Source: Dysgonamonadaceae bacterium (GTDB taxonomy: Bacteria > Bacteroidota > Bacteroidia > Bacteroidales > Azobacteroidaceae). Taken from it: a stretch of DNA of 5,979 nt. Every line of letters starts with the position of its first letter. The first letter of the stretch is position 1. Made by a program: the position numbers and the translations under genes. Positions 1 through 5,979 of the stretch are shown here, piece after piece. The notes beneath the pieces were generated by a model. It did not search any database and was not told the DNA's origin. It was given only the letters and a program-made list of their open reading frames with translations. The DNA lies in the NCBI GenBank assembly GCA_031255425.1, contig JAIRSN010000181.1:1-5979 (forward strand), given 5' to 3'.

Positions 1-1081
1 AGATGACCGGATTTTCTTCCGGCCGGCATCTTTCCCCGTTCCATTCCATGCTGCCGGCGTCTGTTTTCAGGGGGTATCCGAGTTTTTTCATTTCCGTTTG
101 CAGGGCGGAAATCCGGTCGGTTTCCTTTATCCGCAAACTCTGTAATCCGGAAAAACGGAACGGGATATTCAACAGGCAACAGGTCACGACAAACGTCTGA
201 GCCAGATCCGGTTCGTCCGAGAAATCACAGGGCCTGAAGGCAGAAAGAGCGGAATCCGCCATTGCCAAGCGGCTTATCTCCGCGCCTTTTTCCGTAAAGC
301 GCGTTTGGAGTCCCAACGCGGCAAACAGGTGTTGTCCGCGGGCGTCGCCTTGCACACTGTTTTCTTCCAGTCCGGACAGATTGACGGATGCGTTTCTTCC
401 GGCCAACGCCATTATCTCGTACCAATAAGATGCTGCCGACCAATCGCTTTCGACCGCGAACGGGGTTGCAACGCAGGCTTGCGGCCGAATTTGTATGGTT
501 TGTCCCCTCCAGGTCGTTTGAATACCAAATGCTTCCATCAAGCGGATTGTCATTTGAATGTAGGGTTTGGAAACGACAGGACCTTCCAGATGCAACGTCA
601 GGCCTTCTTTCAGCGCAGGCGCAATCATCATCAGGGCGGAAATGTACTGGGAACTGACCTCTCCGCTCATGGAAACGGAACCGCCGGGCAACGTTTTTCC
701 GTGAATAAGTAAAGGGGGAAAATCTTCTTTTTCCAAGTAGCTTATTTCCGCGCCCAATTCGCGCAAAGCGTTCACTAAGACCCGTATCGGGCGATTCTTC
801 ATTCGTTCCGTACCGGTAATTGTACGGACGCCGGACTGTTGCGAGAGATAGGCCGTCAAAAAGCGCATGGAAGTTCCCGCGGCTCCAACGTCCAAGTCCC
901 GTCCGGGCGACTGCAATGCCTTGAGAAGGACATTCGTGTCATCGCTGTCCGAAAGGTTTTCGACCGGATACGGATTTTTGCATAAAGCATTCAGGATCAA
1001 AACCCGGTTGCTGATGCTTTTGGAAGCCGGGAGCCGGATTGAAGCGCTGAGATGGGGAGGTGGCTGTATTTTATATATCAT
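1..1081 (-). CDS. aroA: 3-phosphoshikimate 1-carboxyvinyltransferase (EPSP synthase), 3' end cut off by window edge
   Basis: This cytosolic enzyme joins phosphoenolpyruvate to shikimate-3-phosphate, the sixth step of the shikimate pathway to chorismate and aromatic amino acids. I translated it directly: 360 codons are open from the ATG at 1081-1079 to the window edge with no stop. The family is usually a little over 400 residues, so roughly the last 40-60 are missing. Visible motifs in order: the shikimate-phosphate loop LPASKSISNR (17-26, Lys21); the PEP loop GAAGTSMRF (66-74); RMKNRPI (93-99); SSQ (143-145); PDLAQ (291-295), whose Asp292 matches the catalytic Asp; and the family signature RIKETDR (317-323). 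The C-terminal DxRMA region and last PEP-binding Lys would lie outside. The start fits: the protein begins MIYKIQPP just before the first conserved strand, and a promoter lies about 40 bases upstream. Identity is very secure. Confidence 0.96.
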   Translation of the reverse strand, partial: MIYKIQPPPHLSASIRLPASKSISNRVLILNALCKNPYPVENLSDSDDTNVLLKALQSPGRDLDVGAAGTSMRFLTAYLSQQSGVRTITGTERMKNRPIRVLVNALRELGAEISYLEKEDFPPLLIHGKTLPGGSVSMSGEVSSQYISALMMIAPALKEGLTLHLEGPVVSKPYIQMTIRLMEAFGIQTTWRGQTIQIRPQACVATPFAVESDWSAASYWYEIMALAGRNASVNLSGLEENSVQGDARGQHLFAALGLQTRFTEKGAEISRLAMADSALSAFRPCDFSDEPDLAQTFVVTCCLLNIPFRFSGLQSLRIKETDRISALQTEMKKLGYPLKTDAGSMEWNGERCRPEENPVI

Positions 1082-1123
1082 GGGGATGTTCCGTTATCTG
1101 ATATTTGTTTTTATATTCCGTTG

Positions 1124-1131
1124 CAAAGGTA
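1124..1131 (-). promoter_or_regulatory. Candidate -7 promoter element of aroA (TACCTTTG)
   Basis: Read on the minus strand this is TACCTTTG, an exact match to the Bacteroidota -7 consensus TAnnTTTG. Transcription would start near 1118, giving a leader of about 37 bases before the aroA ATG. I see no TTTG about 20 bases further upstream, where the -33 element should be, so the call rests on the -7 box and its position. Confidence 0.55.
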
Positions 1132-1244
1132 ACAAAAATCAATTTTAATCCGTTTTGCGGTTATGAAGGCATCGTCTTTCAGAGAAAAAAGGCGATAATA
1201 ACAGTTGTTTTACGTCAAAATATAAAAATAGTGCAGTTACAACA

Positions 1245-1318
1245 CCGGCGGCTTTATGAAAGCGGGAACCGTTATCCACCTAAACTATTGGAAATCCCCG
1301 TATTCATAAAGCCGCCGG
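1245..1318. repeat. Long inverted repeat / hairpin between the lipoprotein gene and aroA
   Basis: The 16-base arms 1245-1260 (CCGGCGGCTTTATGAA) and 1303-1318 (TTCATAAAGCCGCCGG) are perfect reverse complements. After one A/A mismatch the stem continues for five pairs (1262-1266 with 1297-1301, one of them G-U), leaving a loop of about 30 bases. It lies 21 bases after the stop of the minus-strand lipoprotein gene, where a terminator or a 3'-end stabilising hairpin is expected. It is not a classic intrinsic terminator: no T run follows directly, only an AT-rich stretch about 15 bases further on. A small palindromic repeat element (REP- or MITE-like) is the alternative. The rest of 1082-1339 shows only the aroA promoter and leader; I see no gene there. 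Confidence 0.8.
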
Positions 1319-1339
1319 GTAGTATCTTATTTCACAAGA

Positions 1340-1780
1340 TCACCACAAAAACCGGACGATAAACTCGTAGGAATCATAATACGGCAGGCCGGCATTGAAG
1401 TCCGATTTCATAACAAAAGTGACCCAGCCCGGCTGAAATTCCACCGTGAAATGTTCCTCCCCGATATATTGGTTCCCATTGATCACAAAGTCGCTGTAAG
1501 GAAGCGGCGACATCGTGTCCCTGTTGTCGGCATTGTACAACAAAAAGGCTTGCATCACCCCTCTGTCGAAGATGTAGTCCGTTAATTTCGGTTCCTGAAC
1601 CTGATAAAAGTGGTAATCGCCCGGATTGTTTTCATCCTTCTGACTCTTTCTCCAGTCTTCTCTGTACACCGTGATCTTTCTTGTAAAGGAAAGAGGTTCT
1701 ATTGTTTCCGTGACGTTCGTGTATTTGTCGCACGAAGCCAGAACCGTCAATAATACGATTGCTAAAACAAAATTTTTCAT
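1340..1780 (-). CDS. Small lipoprotein of unknown function
   Basis: This protein has 146 residues. The N-terminus is a lipoprotein signal: Lys2, a hydrophobic stretch at 4-14, and the lipobox LASC with the lipidated Cys17, so it should sit in the outer membrane or on the periplasmic side. Asp-Lys follows the Cys; this is not a clear surface-export signal. The mature part is rich in aromatic and beta-prone segments and ends in -FIVRFLW. From memory this resembles a family of about 140-residue hypothetical lipoproteins common in Bacteroides and Parabacteroides, with a TxTVxxxDW segment (here ITVYREDW) and a hydrophobic C-terminus; I know of no function. It starts 19 bases after the pepD stop and so is probably the last gene of that transcript. 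No enzyme motif is visible. The start is fixed by the signal peptide. Confidence 0.85.
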   Translation of the reverse strand: MKNFVLAIVLLTVLASCDKYTNVTETIEPLSFTRKITVYREDWRKSQKDENNPGDYHFYQVQEPKLTDYIFDRGVMQAFLLYNADNRDTMSPLPYSDFVINGNQYIGEEHFTVEFQPGWVTFVMKSDFNAGLPYYDSYEFIVRFLW

Positions 1781-1799
1781 TTTTATTTCATTTAAGTTC

Positions 1800-3281
1800 T
1801 TAATTCTTGATTTCAGGCGCCTGTTTTAATATGGCTGTCAGGTATTCCCAGAATTTTTGGACGCTCGCAATTTCTACTTTTTCGTCCGGCGAATGGGGAA
1901 ATTTAATCGTAGGCCCGAAAGACACCGTATCCAATCCCGGCACGTTGGAGAGGATGATTCCACATTCCAGACCGGCGTGCATCACTTCTACGTTGGGTTT
2001 GTTGCCGCGTTGTTTTTCGAAAACTTTTTCCATAACGGACAAGATCGCCGACTTGGGATTCGGATCCCAGCCCGGATAACCGTTGCTCGTTTCCACGCAG
2101 TCGGCTTTTGCCAAAGAAAAAATGCTTTCGATGCTGCTGCAAATGGCTTTTTTCTTGCTCTCGGAAGAACTGCGAGCCAGAAATTTGATTTCGCACATCC
2201 CCTCGCTCGACTGCACAATCGCCATGTTGATAGAGGTTTCGACGGTGTCCGGAATTTTCGCAAAATGATTGATCACATTGTTCGGGCAACCGGCAATGGC
2301 ATGTGTCAACCGCGTTTGGATCGCTTTCGGGATGCGTTTGATTTCCGGGGTGATGTCGATGCGTTCGGCTTTCAATTCGATTTTGTCTTCGACGCCCTCA
2401 AATTCTTTTCCGAACAACTCTTCGTAAGCCGCAACCATTTCCTGTATCCGTTTGTATTGCTCCTTGCCGTCGACAATGATAACGGCAAATGCCTCACGGG
2501 GAATGGCGTTCCGCAACGATCCGCCGGAAATGGAAGAAAGGGAAATGTCGTAGGCCGACAGGGCGTCTTTCAGGAAACGGAACATCAGCTTGTTTGCGTT
2601 TGCACGTCCCAAATGGATGTCCACGCCGCTGTGTCCGCCTTTGAGTCCGGTCAACGAAACTTTGAGCGCGATGTCTTCCCTGGGAATCCATTTCTCGTCT
2701 TCGTACTGGAAGCGGGCGGTCACATCGGCGCCACCGGCACAACCGATGTATAATTCGCCGTCCAATTCCGAATCCAGGTTCAACATGATTTTGCCTTTGA
2801 TAAATCCCGGCCGGATCGCCAATGCGCCGTACATCCCGGTTTCTTCGTCGGCAGTAAACAAGCCTTCCAGCGGGCCGTGTTCTAAGTCGGTGGCTTCGAG
2901 AATCGCCATTGTAGCCGCTACGCCGATTCCGTTGTCGGCGCCCAGCGTGGTGCCTTTCGCTTTGACCCATTCACCGTCGACATAGGCCTGAATGGGGTCT
3001 TTGGTGAAATCAAAGGGAATATCCGAATTGGCTTGCGGCACCATATCCACGTGGGATTGCAGGATAACCGTCTGCCGGTTTTCGTAGCCGGGCGTAGCCG
3101 GTTTGCGGATACACACGTTGCCGGTTTCGTCGCGAAGGGTTTCCAATCCCAGCTTTTTTCCGAAGTCTTCAATAAAGGCGGCTACTCTTTCGCCATGACC
3201 GGAAGGACGCGGGATTTGCGTTAACTCATAAAAATGTTTCCAAACATTGGAAGGTTTAAGATTTAAAATAGGGTTTACCAT
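1800..3281 (-). CDS. pepD: Cytosol non-specific dipeptidase / Xaa-His (aminoacyl-histidine) dipeptidase, M20 family
   Basis: PepD is a cytosolic zinc metallopeptidase that cleaves dipeptides, including Xaa-His such as carnosine, and recycles amino acids. At 493 residues it has the normal family length, with no signal peptide. The expected di-zinc site is complete: HVD with His77 and catalytic Asp79; GADNGIG with bridging Asp116; DEETG with catalytic Glu146 and ligand Glu147; LNLDSE with Asp170; and FPHSPDE with His463. The lid domain between them includes GGHSGVDIH. The N-terminus (ILNLKPSNVWKHFYEL) is the usual PepD start and supports the ATG at 3281, which follows an A-rich leader typical of Bacteroidota. 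The gene lies 37 bases after the flippase-like gene and 19 before the lipoprotein gene. I see no promoter in the 37-base gap, so co-transcription is likely. Confidence 0.96.
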   Translation of the reverse strand: MVNPILNLKPSNVWKHFYELTQIPRPSGHGERVAAFIEDFGKKLGLETLRDETGNVCIRKPATPGYENRQTVILQSHVDMVPQANSDIPFDFTKDPIQAYVDGEWVKAKGTTLGADNGIGVAATMAILEATDLEHGPLEGLFTADEETGMYGALAIRPGFIKGKIMLNLDSELDGELYIGCAGGADVTARFQYEDEKWIPREDIALKVSLTGLKGGHSGVDIHLGRANANKLMFRFLKDALSAYDISLSSISGGSLRNAIPREAFAVIIVDGKEQYKRIQEMVAAYEELFGKEFEGVEDKIELKAERIDITPEIKRIPKAIQTRLTHAIAGCPNNVINHFAKIPDTVETSINMAIVQSSEGMCEIKFLARSSSESKKKAICSSIESIFSLAKADCVETSNGYPGWDPNPKSAILSVMEKVFEKQRGNKPNVEVMHAGLECGIILSNVPGLDTVSFGPTIKFPHSPDEKVEIASVQKFWEYLTAILKQAPEIKN

Positions 3282-3318
3282 GTTATTATTTTTTTATTGA
3301 TAAATATTTTATGCGATT

Positions 3319-4317
3319 TTATTTTTGTTTCTTTTTATCCCTGTTGATAACCGGCAACGCCAGGATGCCGAACAGTCCGAAAGCGGCGGTAAAGACCAAC
3401 TGCTGAATGGTGTGGACGCAAAAAGCAAATGCGCCGGCATTGTCCAGCGTCAGTCCGAAACCCATCAGGATGGCGATTACCATTGCGTGCCAGGGACCGA
3501 TGCTCCCTTGAACGGGAACGGCAACGGCGAGGCTGCTCATTCCGAACGCAATCAGTCCGCAGTTCCACCCCAGGTCTTTCGTGAAACTGAAGGCGTAGAA
3601 GCAGATGTAGAAATACAAATAGTATCCCGTCCAGATCAGCAGCGTGTACAGCAAAAACAGTCCTTTTTCCTTCATGCTGACAATGCTGCGGATGCCTTCC
3701 CATACGCTGGAGAGCATCTTTTTCACTCTTTTGACCAACGGAAAGTGCCGGCATGCCACAAAAAACGTCCAGATCCCCACGCCTGCCGCAACGATGATCA
3801 GGTAGGTCCAGAAGGAAAAGACGACGCTGTTGAGAACGTTCAGCGATTCGGGGTGCTGCACGAAGAACGATTCGAAATAGGGAACATTCATGATAAAAGC
3901 GGCGATGACAATCAGCCCGACCATCAACGTATCCGACAGCCGGTCGGTAATCAGGGTGCCGAAAAGTTTGGTAAAAGGAATTTTTTCGTAGCGGTTCAGC
4001 ATCGTGCAACGCCAGACTTCCCCGAGGCGCGGGAATACCAGGTTGACGCCGTAATTTCCCAGGACGGTGTATATCAGGTTTGCTTTCCGGGGCGTATACC
4101 CCAGCGGGCGGATAAGCAAATCCCAGCGGATGGCGCGGATGATGTTGGCAACCAAGCCGAAAGGAAGCGAAAGTGCAATGATCCGAAAATCCACATCCTG
4201 CCGGAGGATCGCCATCACTTCCCGGAAATCCAGTTTGCGGAAGATCAGCCAGAATATGAATAATCCGAAAAGTAAAGGCAGGAATGTTTTTGCAAATTTC
4301 ACGATATACGATTTCAT
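3319..4317 (-). CDS. Flippase-like integral membrane protein, YbhN/UPF0104 (LPG synthase transmembrane-region) family
   Basis: This is a polytopic inner-membrane protein of 332 residues related to the flippase half of MprF. Family members are thought to move lipids or lipid-linked substrates across the membrane; the substrate here is unknown. The segments at about 11-26 and 45-63 and several later ones are clearly hydrophobic. Family motifs are present: NLVFPRLGE (92-100), TDRLSD (124-129) and PVQGSIGPWH (268-277), followed by a last hydrophobic stretch and a basic tail (RDKKKQK). There is no synthase domain. I chose the ATG at 4317-4315. An in-frame TTG at 4347 would add ten residues (first codon read as Met) but lies inside the -7 promoter box, upstream of the expected transcript start. 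The gene likely heads a transcript with pepD and the lipoprotein gene. Confidence 0.88.
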   Translation of the reverse strand: MKSYIVKFAKTFLPLLFGLFIFWLIFRKLDFREVMAILRQDVDFRIIALSLPFGLVANIIRAIRWDLLIRPLGYTPRKANLIYTVLGNYGVNLVFPRLGEVWRCTMLNRYEKIPFTKLFGTLITDRLSDTLMVGLIVIAAFIMNVPYFESFFVQHPESLNVLNSVVFSFWTYLIIVAAGVGIWTFFVACRHFPLVKRVKKMLSSVWEGIRSIVSMKEKGLFLLYTLLIWTGYYLYFYICFYAFSFTKDLGWNCGLIAFGMSSLAVAVPVQGSIGPWHAMVIAILMGFGLTLDNAGAFAFCVHTIQQLVFTAAFGLFGILALPVINRDKKKQK

Positions 4318-4344
4318 CTTTGAAAGATTAGGGGTACGAAGACG

Positions 4345-4376
4345 CAAAAATACGGGAAAAAGACAGGATTTCCAAA
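4345..4376 (-). promoter_or_regulatory. Promoter of the flippase-like gene (TTTG-N20-TATTTTTG)
   Basis: On the minus strand, TTTG (4376-4373) and TATTTTTG (4352-4345) are separated by 20 bases, matching the Bacteroidota -33/-7 consensus TTTG and TAnnTTTG and its spacing. It lies wholly in the 64-base gap after the DUF4301 stop. Transcription should start near 4340, about 20 bases before the ATG at 4317. This makes the flippase gene separable from DUF4301 and argues against the upstream TTG start. Confidence 0.65.
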
Positions 4377-4381
4377 TGCGC

Positions 4382-5905
4382 TTATCCGTTTTGATGTTCC
4401 GGTCGCAGCAGGTCGTTCACCGTTTTTACGGGGTTGAATGTTTCGATCGGGACTTCCACGAAGATTGTGTTCCAGTCGGACATGGCACCGTTCCACAAGC
4501 CGGGTAATTCCATTGCTTTCAACTCTTTGCCGTTCTTTGATTTCAGGGAAATAAAACCCGTTCTTTTGTCGACATAGCGCGTCAGGTTGAATTTTTCCCC
4601 TTGGTAGTTTTTCAGTGCGCAAACCAAATCCACCGGGTTGAAATGCGTGCTGGCATCGAGCAGGGCTTTCTTTTTCACATCTTTCAGATCGATTTGCGAG
4701 CGTTCCAGAATCTGCAAGGAGATTGTTCCGTCGGGATTTTCGGCGAAAAACGGGCCTCCGCCGGGTTCTCCGGTGTTCCGAACCATTCCGCAAACGCGCA
4801 AGGGGCGATTCAACTTGGACTTGATATATAAGACCAACTCGGCATCTTCCAGCATTTTCGTTTCGGGATTTTTGATGCACAATTCTTTTTGGAGGAAATA
4901 AAGCATTTCCAACAGTTGGTTGTGCGTGTATTTGCCGGAGTCGATTTGTTGCAGGTAGCTGAATATTTTTTGCTGATAATTGACCAAAATGCCGGCCAAC
5001 AGTTGCTTCTGTTGAACCGTGACGGATTTGAATGTATCCGGAACGACATTGTCGATATTTTTGATAAAAACGATGTCGCCCGTTATATCGTTCAGGTTTT
5101 CAATCAGGGCGCCGTGGCCTCCCGGACGGAACAACAGGCGGCTGTCTTCGCGGAAAGGTTCATTTTCCAAATCCACCGCCGGCGTTTCGGTCGAAGATTT
5201 TTGTTCGCTCACTTCGATCCGGAAATCCGCGTCATACACCTGCGCATATTGGGGTGTTTTTTCACGAATCAACGCTTCAAACAGCGCTTTGTGTTCGGGA
5301 GAGACCGTGAAATGAATATTCACTCGTTGGGCACCGTTGCGGGCATAGCGCGCACCTTCCACCAAGTGTTCCTCCATCGCCGTCCGCGCACCTTCCGGGT
5401 AAGCGTGAAACAGAATCAAGCCTTTGGGCAACTGACCATAGTTCAGTCCCTTGTCGAACAACAGGTTTTCGACGACGAGCCTATAGTTTTCTTCCTCCAG
5501 CAGTTGGTCGACGGTTTTGTTTTCGTTCCGGACGCAACACTCGTTCAGCGATTGATAAAAAGCAAAAGTGTGGATTTTCGCAAAAAACACCTGTTCAAAA
5601 GGCGTTTTCGGAATCGGCTCACCCGCCGCCAGAAATTCAAACAGGTCTTTAAACATCCGGCTCGCCGCGCCGGACGCCGGGACAAATTTCACAATCTCCC
5701 GGTCCTGTTCCAGGTACGCATTCCAGATGGTCAGGTAGATTTTTTTATCCCCTTCGGAAATCTCTTTTATCCCCCTTTTATTAGAAGCAGAAGCCACGAC
5801 GTTCAGGAACGGAAACCCTTTTTTGAAAAAATTCAACTGCTCATTTATCTTCCGGACCGAAATGCCTTTAGTAGACAATAACTTTAAGTCATCCTTTGTT
5901 AACAT
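4382..5905 (-). CDS. DUF4301 family protein, possible divergent UDP-sugar pyrophosphorylase-like nucleotidyltransferase
   Basis: This protein has 507 residues and no signal peptide or membrane segment, so it is probably cytosolic. The N-terminus (DLKLLSTKGIS, then VKFVPASGAASRMFKDLFEF at 72-91) and the FRPGGHGALIENLND block (259-273) identify the Bacteroidota family DUF4301, which has no established function. I infer a fold relationship to the UDPGP family (UDP-glucose and UDP-N-acetylhexosamine pyrophosphorylases) from ordered motif similarities: PASGAASRM (76-84) for the nucleotide loop; PGGHGAL (261-267); IVFIKNIDNVVPD (278-290); VCGMVR...SLQILERSQID (371-406) for the VGVV...VVEYSEI block; and ETFNPVKTVNDLL (488-500) for the PVKT-x-DLL block with its active-site Lys (Lys494 here). 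The nucleotide loop is degenerate, so activity is unproven. A separate promoter lies upstream, and a 64-base gap with its own promoter follows. The start is the first ATG after that promoter. Confidence 0.9.
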   Translation of the reverse strand: MLTKDDLKLLSTKGISVRKINEQLNFFKKGFPFLNVVASASNKRGIKEISEGDKKIYLTIWNAYLEQDREIVKFVPASGAASRMFKDLFEFLAAGEPIPKTPFEQVFFAKIHTFAFYQSLNECCVRNENKTVDQLLEEENYRLVVENLLFDKGLNYGQLPKGLILFHAYPEGARTAMEEHLVEGARYARNGAQRVNIHFTVSPEHKALFEALIREKTPQYAQVYDADFRIEVSEQKSSTETPAVDLENEPFREDSRLLFRPGGHGALIENLNDITGDIVFIKNIDNVVPDTFKSVTVQQKQLLAGILVNYQQKIFSYLQQIDSGKYTHNQLLEMLYFLQKELCIKNPETKMLEDAELVLYIKSKLNRPLRVCGMVRNTGEPGGGPFFAENPDGTISLQILERSQIDLKDVKKKALLDASTHFNPVDLVCALKNYQGEKFNLTRYVDKRTGFISLKSKNGKELKAMELPGLWNGAMSDWNTIFVEVPIETFNPVKTVNDLLRPEHQNG

Positions 5906-5939
5906 AATTAGTATGAGTATCTTGTTATTTTTTGAGAAA

Positions 5940-5970
5940 CAAACTTACATGAAAAAATTTAGAAATACAA
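5940..5970 (-). promoter_or_regulatory. Promoter of the DUF4301 gene (TTG-N20-TAAGTTTG)
   Basis: On the minus strand TAAGTTTG (5947-5940) matches the TAnnTTTG -7 consensus exactly. Upstream, TTG (5970-5968) sits 20 bases away as a partial -33 box; the full tetramer is CTTG instead of TTTG. The spacing equals that of the flippase-gene promoter. Transcription would start near 5934, with an AT-rich leader of about 28 bases before the ATG at 5905. Confidence 0.6.
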
Positions 5971-5979
5971 GCAAGCCGG

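Noticed and set aside
3..712. Short plus-strand and minus-strand frames in the first 700 bases
   Set aside because: They overlap the partial aroA frame, which is continuous over 1-1081 on the minus strand with every expected EPSP synthase motif up to the window edge.
1180..1230. T-rich run on the minus strand (near 1187-1193) as a classic intrinsic terminator
   Set aside because: No stable GC-rich hairpin directly precedes the T run; the strong hairpin at 1245-1318 is about 50 bases away.
1105..1362. Possible small plus-strand gene of 85 codons in the intergenic region
   Set aside because: It runs through the hairpin and into the end of the lipoprotein gene. Its low-complexity N-terminal part is the AT-rich promoter region, and I see no start signal.
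1857..2753. Long open frame of 298 codons on the plus strand opposite pepD
   Set aside because: pepD on the other strand has complete catalytic motifs and normal length. The antisense product shows no family motif, and such frames arise from the GC-rich codon use of these genes.
3325..4263. Long plus-strand frame of 312 codons opposite the flippase-like gene
   Set aside because: It is highly polar with no recognisable domain, mirrors a clear membrane protein gene, and has no promoter or A-rich leader.
4889..5881. Long plus-strand frame of 330 codons opposite the DUF4301 gene
   Set aside because: The minus-strand gene is conserved and promoter-linked. The antisense product is Phe/Arg/Gln-rich and resembles no family.
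1..5979. CRISPR array, tRNA or rRNA genes, insertion sequence, phage or defence system
   Set aside because: I found no regularly spaced repeats, no RNA-gene signatures and no transposase, integrase or defence-type proteins. The window is filled by five housekeeping-type genes.

Overview
The window reads as a chromosomal stretch from a member of the Bacteroidota, most likely Bacteroidales. Three things support this: DUF4301 and the C-terminal -RFLW lipoprotein are types I know from that group, PepD and the EPSP synthase have the Bacteroides-like forms, and three gene starts are preceded by TAnnTTTG, the -7 element of the Bacteroidota primary sigma factor. There is no sign of a mobile element, phage or defence locus. 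All five genes lie on the minus strand, so transcription runs from high to low coordinates.

Layout in transcription order: (1) a 507-residue DUF4301 protein (5905-4382) with its own promoter near the window edge; (2) a YbhN/UPF0104-type flippase-like membrane protein (4317-3319), preceded by a well-spaced promoter that also settles its start codon; (3) pepD, a cytosolic M20-family dipeptidase (3281-1800), 37 bases further on; (4) a small lipoprotein of unknown function (1780-1340), 19 bases after pepD; (5) a long perfect-arm hairpin (1245-1318) 21 bases after the lipoprotein stop; (6) a promoter and aroA (1081 to beyond base 1), coding for EPSP synthase of the shikimate pathway and cut by the window edge after 360 codons.

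The flippase, pepD and lipoprotein genes probably form one transcript, because spacing is tight and no further promoter is visible. The long hairpin then separates that unit from aroA. No shared pathway is evident; these look like housekeeping genes next to one another. The most interesting observation is that DUF4301 carries, in the right order, several motifs resembling the UDP-sugar pyrophosphorylase (UDPGP) family. This suggests the uncharacterised protein is a divergent nucleotidyltransferase. The long open frames on the plus strand are shadows of these genes.
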